Positions 54,502 through 63,267 are shown, counted from the stretch's first letter. The stretch is DNA of 64,000 bases from Adlercreutzia rubneri (GCF_009755265.1 NZ_WPOO01000009.1:1-64000); one strand, 5' to 3'. The notes: generated by a model not told the origin, from the sequence alone. Translations and numbers: made by a program.

Positions 54502-55101
54502 ATGAGCGTCGTATGCCTCGATTTGGAAGGCGTGCTGGTTCCCGAAATCTGGATCGCCTTCGCCGAGGAAGCCGGCATCCCCGAGCTTAAGCGCACCACC
54601 CGCGACGAGCCCGACTACGACAAACTCATGAAGTGGCGCCTCGACATTCTGGCCGAGCATGGGCTGGGCCTGCCCGACGTGCAGGCGGTCATCGCCAAGA
54701 TCGACCCCATGCCCGGCGCCCGCGCGTTTTTGGACGAGCTGCGCAGCCTCACCCAGGTCATCATCATCTCCGACACTTTCGAACAGTTCGCCCGCCCCCT
54801 CATGGAGAAGCTCGGCTGGCCGACGCTGTTCTGCAACGAGCTGGTGGTAGCCGCAGATGGCGCCATCACCGACTTCACGATGCGCTGCCCCGAAAGTAAG
54901 CTCACCACGGTGCGCGCGCTGCACTCCTGCGGCATCGAAACCATCGCCGCCGGCGACTCCCATAACGACCTGGGCATGATCCTGGATTCGAAGGCCGGCT
55001 TTTTGTTCCGCACCACCGATGCCATCAAGGCCGAGTACCCGGAGCTGCCGGCCCTGGAAACCTACGACGAGCTGCTGGCCGCCATCAAGGACGCGCTGTA
55101 A
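54502..55101 (+). CDS. thrH: HAD phosphatase ThrH (phosphoserine phosphatase/homoserine phosphotransferase type)
   Basis: 199 residues. HAD motif I is CLDLEGVLVPEIW, with Asp then Glu (DxE) in place of the usual DxD, as in ThrH. Motif II Ser lies in VIIISDTFEQF, and the Lys/Asp motifs in PESKLTTV and GDSHNDLGMI. ThrH releases phosphate from phosphoserine and can transfer it to homoserine. AAGGAG lies 8 bases before the ATG. Confidence 0.87.
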   Translation: MSVVCLDLEGVLVPEIWIAFAEEAGIPELKRTTRDEPDYDKLMKWRLDILAEHGLGLPDVQAVIAKIDPMPGARAFLDELRSLTQVIIISDTFEQFARPLMEKLGWPTLFCNELVVAADGAITDFTMRCPESKLTTVRALHSCGIETIAAGDSHNDLGMILDSKAGFLFRTTDAIKAEYPELPALETYDELLAAIKDAL

Positions 55102-55181
55102 TTCGAACCTAAATCTGGCAAGTTTCTCGTACAGAACAACGAGTCTCGCGCTTTGAACGCTAGAACGTGTATGCTTGAACC

Positions 55182-57032
55182 ATGGAAGAAGCGCTTTTGG
55201 AAATAATCGCTGCGCTGGAAGCGGGCGAAGACGTTGACGCCGCATGGCTCGACAAGCTGGTGCGGCGGCACAACCGTGCCGCCCACGACGGCACGCGCCA
55301 GGTAGCCAAGCGGCGACTCCTCCCCTTCTACCTGCACGTGAAGGCTGAGGACCCCGAGCGGTGGGCGGCGTGGAAGGTGAGCGAGGCGACCGACGCGGCC
55401 CTCGTGCGCCTTCTGCAGGCCAAGCCCCGGCGCACCGCCTCAGGCGTGGCCACCATCACCGTGCTCACGAAGCCCTGGCCGTGCTCGGGCGCCTGCGTGT
55501 TCTGCCCGAACGATATCCGCATGCCGAAGAGCTATCTTTCCGACGAGCCGGCCTGCCAGCGGGCCGAACGATGCTGGTTCGACCCCTTCCTCCAAGTGGC
55601 CGCGCGCCTGCGGACGCTGACCGCCATGGGGCATGTCACCGACAAGGTGGAGCTCATCGTGCTGGGCGGCACCTGGAGCGACTACCCCGAAAGCTACCAG
55701 CGCTGGTTCACAGGCGAGCTTTTCCGCGCCTTGAACCTTTCCGACGAGGAGCGCGTCCGCGAGGCGACTGAGCGCCGGACATGGTACGAGAGACGCGGCC
55801 TCCCCCGCGACCGCGATGCCCTGGCCGCCGCGGCAGCCCCGCTTCAACAGCGCATCGACGCCGGAGAGCTCACCTACAACGAGGCGTGGCGGGAGGCCTA
55901 CGGCGAGGAAGAGGTGCCGCAAAGCTGTTCCTGGGACGATCTTTTCGCCCTGCATCGCGCCAACGAAACGGCACCGAAGCGCGTCGTCGGGCTGGTGGTG
56001 GAAACGCGCCCCGACCTCGTCACCGCCGAGGCCTGCCGCACTCTGCGCACACTCGGCTGCACCAAGGTGCAGATCGGCATCCAAAGCCTGAACGACGAGA
56101 CGCTCGCCGCCAACGGCCGCGCCATCACGTCCGCGCGTATCGCCGACGCCATGGCCCTGCTGCGGCAGTTCGGCTTCAAAAGCCACGTGCACTTCATGGT
56201 GAACCTGCTCGGCGCCGACCCCGTCTCCGACATTGCCGACTACCGTCGTCTCGTCACCGACCCGGCGTTTCTGCCCGACGAGGTGAAGCTCTATCCCTGC
56301 TGCCTTGTGGAAAGCGCCCGGCTCACCGACTATTTCGAAGACGGCTGCTGGCGCCCCTACACCGAGGAAGAGCTCGTGGAAGTCCTCGTCCAGGACGTGC
56401 TGGCCACCCCGCCCTGGACCCGCATCTCCCGCATGATTCGCGATATCTCCGCCACCGATATCCTCGTCGGCAACAAGAAGACCAACCTGCGTCAAGTGGT
56501 GGAAGCCGCTGTGGACGCCACGGGGGAGGAGGTTGCCGAGATTCGCTCCCGCGAAATCTCCGTGGAAGGCGCTGCGGTGGAGGACCTCGCGCTGGAGACC
56601 ATCGCCTACCAGACCGCCACCACCGAAGAGCGCTTCCTTGAATGGATCACCCCCGAGAACAAGATCGCCGGCTTCTGCCGCCTGTCGCTGCCGACGGCAC
56701 TTCCCCGCGACACCGCCAGCGAGTCCTCTCCCCCTCCCATCAAGAGCGAGCAAAGCGAGGCGAGGGGTTCCTCGCTTGCTTCCCCCTCCGCGCCGCAGGA
56801 GGCCATGATCCGCGAAGTGCATGTGTACGGGAAAGTGGCCGCCCTGCACCGCACCGGCGAGGGCACCCAGCATCTGGGTCTCGGGCGGGCGCTCGTGGAA
56901 GAGGCCTGCGCCCAAGCAGCGGCGGCCGGGTACACCGCGATTAACGTCATCAGCGCCGTGGGCACCCGCGTCTACTACCGCAACCTCGGCTTTAAGGACG
57001 CCGGGCTCTATCAGAAGCGGCCGCTGCCATGA
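55182..57032 (+). CDS. Elp3-like radical SAM/GNAT enzyme, tRNA uridine-34 modification
   Basis: 616 residues. The radical-SAM Cys set is CSGACVFC near residue 105 (Cx3Cx2C, shorter than in eukaryotic Elp3). The next block matches Elp3: PKSYLSDEPACQRAERCWFD, LQVAARLRTLTAMGHVTDKV, ELIVLGGTWSDYPESYQRWF. The C-terminal GNAT domain has REVHVYGKVA, QHLGLGRALVEEA and VISAVGTRVYYRNLGFKDAG. A disordered spacer (about 515-540) precedes it. Elp3 adds carboxymethyl from acetyl-CoA at U34 of tRNAs. It overlaps a Trm9-like methyltransferase gene by 4 bases. Confidence 0.85.
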   Translation: MEEALLEIIAALEAGEDVDAAWLDKLVRRHNRAAHDGTRQVAKRRLLPFYLHVKAEDPERWAAWKVSEATDAALVRLLQAKPRRTASGVATITVLTKPWPCSGACVFCPNDIRMPKSYLSDEPACQRAERCWFDPFLQVAARLRTLTAMGHVTDKVELIVLGGTWSDYPESYQRWFTGELFRALNLSDEERVREATERRTWYERRGLPRDRDALAAAAAPLQQRIDAGELTYNEAWREAYGEEEVPQSCSWDDLFALHRANETAPKRVVGLVVETRPDLVTAEACRTLRTLGCTKVQIGIQSLNDETLAANGRAITSARIADAMALLRQFGFKSHVHFMVNLLGADPVSDIADYRRLVTDPAFLPDEVKLYPCCLVESARLTDYFEDGCWRPYTEEELVEVLVQDVLATPPWTRISRMIRDISATDILVGNKKTNLRQVVEAAVDATGEEVAEIRSREISVEGAAVEDLALETIAYQTATTEERFLEWITPENKIAGFCRLSLPTALPRDTASESSPPPIKSEQSEARGSSLASPSAPQEAMIREVHVYGKVAALHRTGEGTQHLGLGRALVEEACAQAAAAGYTAINVISAVGTRVYYRNLGFKDAGLYQKRPLP

Positions 57033-58069
57033 GCATCGCCGACGAGCAACGCGTTTCCGCATCTGGAGCAACGACCACGCAGAGCGCCTCGCAACCCGGC
57101 GCCTACTCCCCCCAGGTCATCCGCAAGCTGAACGCCCTCACGAGCGACTTCTACGCCCGCGAGGCCGCCTCGTTCTCGGCCACGAGACAAGCCCCTTGGC
57201 ATGGCTGGGAGAAGGCTTGGGAGCTCATCACGGCCCACGATGCCGTGCAAGGCCCCTTCCCCAGCCACGCCGCCCGCGTCCCCGATGACAGTGCCGGCGA
57301 TTCCGGGGCGCCCCTCACCATCCTCGACCTTGGCTGCGGCAACCTCCGCTTCGAGCGCTTCCTCGCCGAACACACGAACGCCCCCCTGCGCATCACCGCC
57401 CTCGACAACTGCCCCGATCTGGCATCTCCCGCAATCGGCGCCCTATCTGCCGCCTTTCCGCACAGCCCTAGCAGCTCCTCTGCTGCTTCCAAAACGAAAG
57501 GAGGGGATGCTTCAGGACAGGGCACGAACCTCCCCGAAAAGACCACCGTAGATCTCCGCGCCCTCGACATCGTGGAATCCCTCCTCGACGGCACCTTCGC
57601 CGATCGTCTCCCGCGCAACTCCTGCGACCTCGCTGTCGCCTTCGGACTCATGCACCACCTGCCGACAGGCGCCCTGCGGGCCCGGGTTCTCGAAGGGCTC
57701 CTTAGTTCCCTGAGGCCCGGCGGCTTCGCCATCGTGTCGTTCTGGCAGTTCCTGAACGATGCGCGCTTGGCCGCCAAGGCCGCCGCGGCCACTGCCGAGG
57801 GCCGCGTCGCCCACGGCTTGCCCACCTTCCAAGAAAACGACTTTCTCCTCGGTTGGCAGCACGCAGAGGGCGTCTACCGCTTCTGCCACCATACGCCCGA
57901 GAAGGAAATCGATGCCCTCCTCGCCCCCATCCGCAACCCCAGCGCACCTTCTGCCAGCAGCTGCGCGTCCACCGCCTCCCTCCCCTTGCGTGAGGTCGCC
58001 CGCTTCTCCGCCGACGGCAAGCAGGGCAACCTCAACCGCTATGTAGTTTTGCAGCGCTCCCAATGCTAG
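57029..58069 (+). CDS. Class I SAM methyltransferase resembling Trm9/ALKBH8 (tRNA carboxymethyluridine methyltransferase)
   Basis: 346 residues. The N-terminus KLNALTSDFYAREAASFSAT followed by RQAPW matches the start of Trm9 proteins (conserved FSxTRxxPW). SAM motifs are ILDLGCGNLRFERFL and ITALDNCPDL. A later block, FGLMHHLPTGALRARVLEGL, matches the Trm9 motif with HH. The C-terminal part holds FLLGWQHAEGVYRFCHHTPE and NLNRYVVLQ. Trm9 methylates the carboxymethyl group at U34 made by Elp3, so the 4-base overlap with the Elp3-like gene is a strong functional hint. Assignment rests on motifs only. Confidence 0.65.
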   Translation: MSIADEQRVSASGATTTQSASQPGAYSPQVIRKLNALTSDFYAREAASFSATRQAPWHGWEKAWELITAHDAVQGPFPSHAARVPDDSAGDSGAPLTILDLGCGNLRFERFLAEHTNAPLRITALDNCPDLASPAIGALSAAFPHSPSSSSAASKTKGGDASGQGTNLPEKTTVDLRALDIVESLLDGTFADRLPRNSCDLAVAFGLMHHLPTGALRARVLEGLLSSLRPGGFAIVSFWQFLNDARLAAKAAAATAEGRVAHGLPTFQENDFLLGWQHAEGVYRFCHHTPEKEIDALLAPIRNPSAPSASSCASTASLPLREVARFSADGKQGNLNRYVVLQRSQC

Positions 58070-58095
58070 GCGCATCCTCTGCTAAAGTGCGCACC

Positions 58096-58449
58096 ATGGC
58101 AAGAATACCTGACACCCCCAAAGTCGCTCGCCGCCGCGAGCGCGAGAAGCGCACCATCTCGAACATGGTGGCGATTTATTGCGCCGGCAACCACGAGGCG
58201 ACCGCACGCACCGAGACCAGCCATGCCGGCGAGGCGCTCTGCCCCGCGTGCAAGGCCATCGACGACTACTGCGTCCTGCGCACCGAGCGCTGTCGGTCCA
58301 TGGCCCACAAAACAAGCTGCGAGGAATGCGGCAACCACTGCTACGCCCCCGCCCAGCGCGAGCAGATCCGCGCCATCATGCGTTACGCCGGTCCGCGGAT
58401 GATCCTCCATCACCCCGTGGCCGCCGTCCGTCACCTGCTGAAGAAGTAG
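58096..58449 (+). CDS. Small Cys-rich protein of the nitrous-oxide-stimulated promoter (YgbA) family
   Basis: 117 residues from ATG 58096. RREREKRTISNMVAIYC, ALCPACKAIDDYC, CEECGNHCYAP, MRYAGPRMILHHP and AVRHLLKK match the YgbA family (PF11756), with conserved Cys residues probably binding a metal. Follows the methyltransferase gene after 26 bases, hence likely in the Elp3 operon. A zinc- or iron-sulphur-binding role, or even a Trm112-like partner role for the methyltransferase, can be proposed, the latter as inference only. Confidence 0.75.
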   Translation: MARIPDTPKVARRREREKRTISNMVAIYCAGNHEATARTETSHAGEALCPACKAIDDYCVLRTERCRSMAHKTSCEECGNHCYAPAQREQIRAIMRYAGPRMILHHPVAAVRHLLKK

Positions 58450-58455
58450 AAGGCC

Positions 58456-59166
58456 CTACAAAAACCCGCGCAAATGGCGGTGGAAGGCCTCGCGAGTGGC
58501 CACGGAGCGCTGGCGGCTCACCGGCAGCTGTATGCCCGTGGAAAGCGTGGCGGTTTTGCCATCCACCCACTCGAGATAGTTCATGTTCACGAGAAAGCTC
58601 ATGTGGCTGCGCACGAAGTTCGGCGGCAGCTGGTCCTCGAAATCCGACAGCTTTGCGTAGGTCTCCACCGTATCGTCGACCATATGCACGATCACCTTGC
58701 GACGGTTGCTCTCAAGGTAGATGATCTTGCCCACGGGAAGCCGCCTCACCGCGCCGCCGCAGGTCACTGGCAAATAGGCGCCCGTCTGCGACGCGAGCCG
58801 CTCGAGCGCCTTGCCGAGCGCAGCGTAAAGCTGCTCGGCCTGCACGGGCTTCAGCAGGAAGTACACGTGCGGCGTTTCGTAGACCGGCGTGGCGTATTCC
58901 ACGTAGCCCGTCACGTAAATTACCTGGGTACCGCAGCCCTCGGGAAACAGCCGCGAGACCGCCTCGATGCCGTCGGAGAATCGTCCCGCGTCGTCGTCCA
59001 TGCGCACATCCATGAGGCAGATGTCCACCGGCCCGTGGTGGGCCTGGAAGCTTTCGAGATCGGGCACGCTCTGAAAGGTGAGGATATCGAAGGACGAGAA
59101 CGGCGCATCGGCGATCATGTCCGCCAGGATCCTGCATTGGCGAAGGTCGTCATCGACAACGGCCAC
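58456..59166 (-). CDS. LytTR-family response regulator
   Basis: 236 residues from a GTG at 59166. The frame extends further upstream and no strong ribosome site fixes the start. Receiver: VAVVDDD acidic patch, CLMDVRMDDD with the phospho-acceptor Asp, FLLKPVQ with the Lys. LytTR domain: IIYLESNRRKVIVHMV, FVRSHMSFLVNMNYLEWVDG. It is the regulator partner of the split kinase upstream (283 bases away) and likely controls its own operon through shared motifs. Confidence 0.85.
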   Translation of the reverse strand: MAVVDDDLRQCRILADMIADAPFSSFDILTFQSVPDLESFQAHHGPVDICLMDVRMDDDAGRFSDGIEAVSRLFPEGCGTQVIYVTGYVEYATPVYETPHVYFLLKPVQAEQLYAALGKALERLASQTGAYLPVTCGGAVRRLPVGKIIYLESNRRKVIVHMVDDTVETYAKLSDFEDQLPPNFVRSHMSFLVNMNYLEWVDGKTATLSTGIQLPVSRQRSVATREAFHRHLRGFL

Positions 59167-59286
59167 AGTGTACGCGCATCGTCCTTTCTCGTTTTCGGCT
59201 CCCGAATGCGCAAACGGCCCCGCTGCGCGCGGCGGCCATCGCAAGCTGCTATTATCTCAAAAGAGGATTCACTCCCTCCGCACCAT

Positions 59287-59300
59287 GTCATTTTCAGTCG
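59287..59300. promoter_or_regulatory. Motif shared by the LytTR regulator and the split-kinase promoters
   Basis: GTCATTTTCAGTCG lies 120 bases before the response-regulator start. An identical 14-mer lies at 61468-61481, about 200 bases upstream of the kinase gene at 60361-61272. Possibly LytTR binding sites. Confidence 0.45.
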
Positions 59301-59449
59301 GAATGTTGTCACAAAATGCAAATCACTTCGGGGAACGGCACACGCCCTGACCTTCGCGGTTGGCGTCATTCAAAGCCCGTTCGGCCCTATGCCGCGAGAC
59401 TCAGCGGCCCTTCTGCCGCCGGTTACCCGCCTTCCAGCCGCCGGCTGAT

Positions 59450-60364
59450 CTACCGGCAGCGCACTATCAAGCTCGCCACCCACTGATCTCCCTCGGCGGC
59501 ACTCTCGAAAGACCCGTCGTAGCGCTCCGCCAGCGCCCCCAAGATATCGAGGCCCCAACCATGGGAGTCCACGGCGCACCGCCGCTGTCGCCCCGGCTTC
59601 GCCGAAGGGGCGCCGCCGCTTTTGGGGCTGCAACTGTTGACCACCCGCACAACAAGCATAGCGCCATGCACCGAGACGTCCAGGCGCACGAATCGCCTGC
59701 CCTCAGCCTTCACGGCCCCGTTGATGCCATTGTCGAGCATATTCGAGAACAAAGCGCACAAGTCTACATCGCTGATGGACACTCTGGCGGGGACGTCGGC
59801 ATGCACCTCAAAGGCAACTCCCTCCTCGCCTGCGCGACGCGCCTTTAGAGCCAAAAGCGCATCGACAACGTCGTTGCGGCAATAGCGCGCAAAGGGCGAC
59901 CCGACTGCAAGCTCTCCTGCACCGACGACCTCGTCCGTACCGCACTGCTCGATCGCCCGATTCAGCACCTGAACCATGCCACGACGCACGTCGTCTGCCT
60001 CTTGCACCTCTCGCCGAGCAGCGGCCGCGCCCTGACGTGTCGCTTCCAGCAGCTCAGCTGCCGCACGGGCCTGATCCTGGGCCGACTCCTTGCGCGCACC
60101 CAGCGAAAGGCTCGGCAGTGCGAGACCATCGGCCACCAGACACGCTACCGTGGCGAAAACAACGTAGGGAACAAATCGATCCAGAAAGGGATCGCGCATA
60201 GCAAAGGCGCCGAACGCGACAAGAGCGCATGCCTGGGTCAGGGGAATCGCCATCGCAGCCAAGCGCCTCGAGAGCGGTACGGCACCCATGCGCACGCCGT
60301 ACCAGAGGGCCATGGCCGAAAGCAGAGCGGAGCACAGAACAACCCCAGCCATCGACGCCGTCAC
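59450..60364 (-). CDS. Sensor-kinase half with GHKL ATPase but no conserved phospho-His
   Basis: 304 residues from a GTG at 60364 (GGGAGG upstream). Three membrane helices (about 5-85), a coiled coil, then a DHp-like helix reading ADDVRRGMVQ where homologues have HDLRN, so the His is absent. The GHKL ATPase follows: N box MLDNGINGAVK, G box GWGLDIL. It overlaps the other half, which has HDLRN but no ATPase, by 4 bases (GTGA). The two probably make one functional kinase. Confidence 0.75.
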   Translation of the reverse strand: MTASMAGVVLCSALLSAMALWYGVRMGAVPLSRRLAAMAIPLTQACALVAFGAFAMRDPFLDRFVPYVVFATVACLVADGLALPSLSLGARKESAQDQARAAAELLEATRQGAAAARREVQEADDVRRGMVQVLNRAIEQCGTDEVVGAGELAVGSPFARYCRNDVVDALLALKARRAGEEGVAFEVHADVPARVSISDVDLCALFSNMLDNGINGAVKAEGRRFVRLDVSVHGAMLVVRVVNSCSPKSGGAPSAKPGRQRRCAVDSHGWGLDILGALAERYDGSFESAAEGDQWVASLIVRCR

Positions 60365-61272
60365 AACGAACCTCCCTCTGGCATCTCCTCCGTCGAAACT
60401 CGTTCCGCCATAGCGCAAAGAAGCCGGCGAGCCTCTTCGGCGCGCCCCCTCTCTTGCAGCGCGCGGGCCGCCGCCATCTCGTTTCGAAGATCGTGCCGCA
60501 AATGGGCAACAGCCCTCACCTGGGCCTGAGCGTTCTCGTACTCCTCGAGGTAGGCAACGCGCTGGCGAGCCAGCTCTTCGCTGCGGCGCTGGGCGCGGGC
60601 GGCAACTTCCCAATGCCACGAGGCGACGATGGCCCCAATGCCGACCACCAGATACACCAGCAGAATCAACGCAATGACCGCATAGGCGCCTGTCCCCAGC
60701 GAACGGGCCATGCAGATCATGGGGACGCTGGCCATAAGCAGCTGAGCCACAAGCAATCCGGCGAAGACGACGCTACCCCGCGTGTCGGCCGTGCGCCATG
60801 CCCAACGCCGAAACAGGACAACCGCAGGTATCAGCAGTATTGCCGAGAGGCCTATGTCGAGAATCTCGTAGATGAGCCATTTCCCCAGATCGCTTCGATA
60901 CAGCGCAAACTCGGCCGTGGAGTCCTCGGGGATCGGCATGCCGAAGATGGCCTCCCAGCACGTCCAGACAACGGCTCCCGCCACTATCGAGCACAGCTGG
61001 ATCACGAACAGGGCGCTCACCTTGCGAAACGGGGAACCCCTCCAAAAAAGGAGCGGCAGCACAAACTCAAGAATGCCGCACACCAAAAGGCCCACCCAAA
61101 ACCATGAGAGCACCGTCCCGAAGACAAACGCCCAAAGAGGGGTGCCGATAAGCTCGAGAGCCAGAAAAAGGCCACGCCTTCGCATCGGCAATATCTGCGT
61201 TGCTGCCAAAGCCATGATCCAAGGCTCGATGCACAAATCAATCACGTCGATCAGCACCGCAATCGAATCCAC
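60361..61272 (-). CDS. Sensor-kinase half with HDLRN phospho-acceptor helix but no ATPase domain
   Basis: 303 residues from a GTG at 61272 (AAAGGA upstream). Six to seven membrane helices occupy residues 5-215. A coiled coil then leads to AVAHLRHDLRNEMAAARALQ and the protein ends 30 residues later, with no N or G boxes. The phospho-acceptor His is therefore present without a catalytic domain. Encoded first and overlapping the ATPase half. Confidence 0.75.
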   Translation of the reverse strand: MDSIAVLIDVIDLCIEPWIMALAATQILPMRRRGLFLALELIGTPLWAFVFGTVLSWFWVGLLVCGILEFVLPLLFWRGSPFRKVSALFVIQLCSIVAGAVVWTCWEAIFGMPIPEDSTAEFALYRSDLGKWLIYEILDIGLSAILLIPAVVLFRRWAWRTADTRGSVVFAGLLVAQLLMASVPMICMARSLGTGAYAVIALILLVYLVVGIGAIVASWHWEVAARAQRRSEELARQRVAYLEEYENAQAQVRAVAHLRHDLRNEMAAARALQERGRAEEARRLLCAMAERVSTEEMPEGGSL

Positions 61273-61467
61273 CAGTCTCTTCCTTTCGAACACTTCGAAT
61301 TGCTCCGCGATGCGCCCGATGACTCCAGGCGAAGCTCGGGCAAGGCTCGGGCACTCGAGAGCAAAACTCAGGCAAAGCTCGGACGCACGAGAGAGCAAGA
61401 GCCCCAGCTTCACCCGGAGAAGAATTCCACAAGAACCCGTCCGCTTCAACGGGGCTCTTGCTCGCTC

Positions 61468-61504
61468 GTCATTTTCAGTCGTTTCGATGTCATCAATGAC
61501 ATCG
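61468..61504. promoter_or_regulatory. Shared motif and dyad upstream of the split kinase
   Basis: GTCATTTTCAGTCG (61468-61481, as at 59287-59300) is followed by a perfect dyad CGATGTCA, TCAA, TGACATCG (61485-61504), 196-232 bases before the kinase start. The spacer 61273-61467 also carries imperfect direct repeats of GCTCGGGCA near 61345. Confidence 0.45.
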
Positions 61505-61555
61505 ACCCCCGGCGAGCGGCTTGTCGCCTCGCGCGATGCGACGGCATCGGAGCCA

Positions 61556-61831
61556 CTACAATCGCAGGCCTGATTCTAGAAGTCCCTCAATGGTCCTACC
61601 GAAGGCATCGTCCCTCTCGTCTCTCGCTTCCGATAGCATAGAAAGCGGAGATGGAATGTCTCTAGCGAGGCTCACGCGCCTTCGATCCGCTCGCTCCATG
61701 ATTTCTCGGCGTTTAGCAAGCCTTGCGTCCTGCTCGGCAGCCAACCCAAGGGGAATCACATGCGAAGCATTTCGGTCCGAGCTCTTTCCCTTCGTAGCCG
61801 TCTCCGCTACTGCAATCGTCCGTTTCGCCAT
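61556..61831 (-). CDS. Small charged protein of unknown function
   Basis: 91 residues from ATG 61831, helical and charged (ARLAKRREIMERADRRRVSL, EARDERDDAFGRTIEGLL). No strong Shine-Dalgarno and no recognised family. It reads in the same direction as the kinase genes and lies just upstream of the dyad. It may be a real regulator-type small protein or a chance open frame. Confidence 0.35.
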   Translation of the reverse strand: MAKRTIAVAETATKGKSSDRNASHVIPLGLAAEQDARLAKRREIMERADRRRVSLARDIPSPLSMLSEARDERDDAFGRTIEGLLESGLRL

Positions 61832-62047
61832 GCTTCTATGGCGCAAAGCGGAAAGAGCACAGAGTTCTTCGCAAGAATCGCTCAAAAAACAATGAGACTG
61901 AAATACAAGCATAACCTTCTCCTCGCACGTTATGCGTATGCACTATATATGACACAAATGACATATTCAAGAGACACGAAGACCATCGAAGCAGATTCGC
62001 TCCCGCAGTCGCCCCATAACAGAGGCGAGTGCCAAAAAGCATTTCTT

Positions 62048-62884
62048 TCAGTTGTGTCTGCGATGATCTTGATAGTTTTCGAGATAAGCGGAAAACTCTT
62101 CCGACGTGTCCGAATTGCCGCTACGCCATGCTTTGTGATCGATTATCTCGCTTTCAAACCCATAGTAGCTGTCGATGTACGCGATGAGACCATCGAGAGC
62201 CTCGAGCTGCGCCGCAGGATAGTCCCCTTCGCCGCCCCTATGAACTAGCTCAATACCCACAGACCACGCATTCATGCCGTAATCTGATGCCCACGACCCA
62301 ATGGGCGAAGAACCCTCCATATCGTCGCGCCCATCTTCTATTAGACCATACTTCTCATTGTGACCTGTGTCGCCATAGCCAGCATGATGCGCAATCTCAT
62401 CAAGAGGAACGCATTGAGAAATTGAACCGTCTTTGCCGATGACAAAATGAGCGGCGACCAAATTGCCATTCGAATCCCACCAGTCAATAACAGAAGCAGG
62501 GTCGCTGTCGCCCTCTGTATCGTGCAGCACGATATACTTCTGATACTCAGCAGATTTGAGCCGATGGGAAAAGGAGGGCCGTATGTCTTGAACAATCGCC
62601 AAATCACTAGGAGCCGGTTCGCTGTACGATAGTTTCTCGGAATCGTCAGGAATATCTAAGTCCCCCGTATCGCTTGATCTATCTAAACTAGGCTCTTGAT
62701 CTATCTCCTGCTCTTTCGGCTCTGCGTCAAAAGGAGAACTGTCGGGATACTCCTCCGCTTCGATAGCATCCGATTGAATCGCTTCTGACAGTTCGCTCTG
62801 GTTCTCTGGAGACGTGCAGCCATCAATGCCCAACATTACACTGCAGAGAAGAAGCACGGCAATATGCCGAAAGAAGTATTTCAT
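62048..62884 (-). CDS. Secreted N-acetylmuramoyl-L-alanine amidase, probable lipoprotein
   Basis: 278 residues. A short hydrophobic leader ends in IDGC, a weak lipobox. A long Glu/Asp/Ser-rich spacer (about 25-90) follows, then an amidase_2 domain: KYIVLHDTEGD with the Zn His, AAHFVIGKDGSISQCVPLDE, IAHHAG, VGIELVH and IIDHKAWRSG with further ligands. It cleaves peptide from peptidoglycan glycan strands. GC content is visibly lower than neighbouring genes (AT-rich codons), suggesting recent acquisition. Confidence 0.82.
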   Translation of the reverse strand: MKYFFRHIAVLLLCSVMLGIDGCTSPENQSELSEAIQSDAIEAEEYPDSSPFDAEPKEQEIDQEPSLDRSSDTGDLDIPDDSEKLSYSEPAPSDLAIVQDIRPSFSHRLKSAEYQKYIVLHDTEGDSDPASVIDWWDSNGNLVAAHFVIGKDGSISQCVPLDEIAHHAGYGDTGHNEKYGLIEDGRDDMEGSSPIGSWASDYGMNAWSVGIELVHRGGEGDYPAAQLEALDGLIAYIDSYYGFESEIIDHKAWRSGNSDTSEEFSAYLENYQDHRRHN

Positions 62885-63033
62885 AGCTCCACTTCCGATC
62901 GATCAGATGAACCTATACTCGTGCGCTTCTTCCAAGTTGAATCTTGAGGATTCGAAAGGGCAACTGACGAGTCCATGACAAAATGCCTGATCAAAGCACC
63001 ACCCATTTTGAGGCACCACTAAGCTGCCGCTTC

Positions 63034-63267
63034 TTAATCTGGAATATGTGCTTTAATGGACTCAGAAATCGATCGCGTCCCGAAAAGCGCCGCTGTTGCC
63101 ATCATGCAGGCCCCATCCCCGCGCATAACATCGAAGGCGATCCACACCATAGAATAGATGAGCGCAACCTGGATCAGCGGGAAGAGAGCAAACCGCTGAA
63201 GCCACGCAGCTCCCCGTCGCCCGACCCGCTCACTTCTGCCGTCATCCAGCGGGAAGAAGCGCCGGCA
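63034..63267 (-). pseudogene. Possible remnant of a sensor-kinase membrane segment
   Basis: In the 383-base gap 62885-63267, a minus-strand frame directly after the kinase stop reads about 75 residues with one clear membrane helix (RFALFPLIQVALIYSMVWIA) and ends IKAHIPD. It has no ATG/GTG/TTG start in frame before the helix. It could be a degraded kinase N-terminus, or a chance frame. The rest of the gap holds only the amidase promoter region. Confidence 0.3.

Noticed and set aside
55440..57071. 543-residue open frame opposite the Elp3-like gene
   Set aside because: Antisense shadow of a gene with radical-SAM and GNAT motifs.
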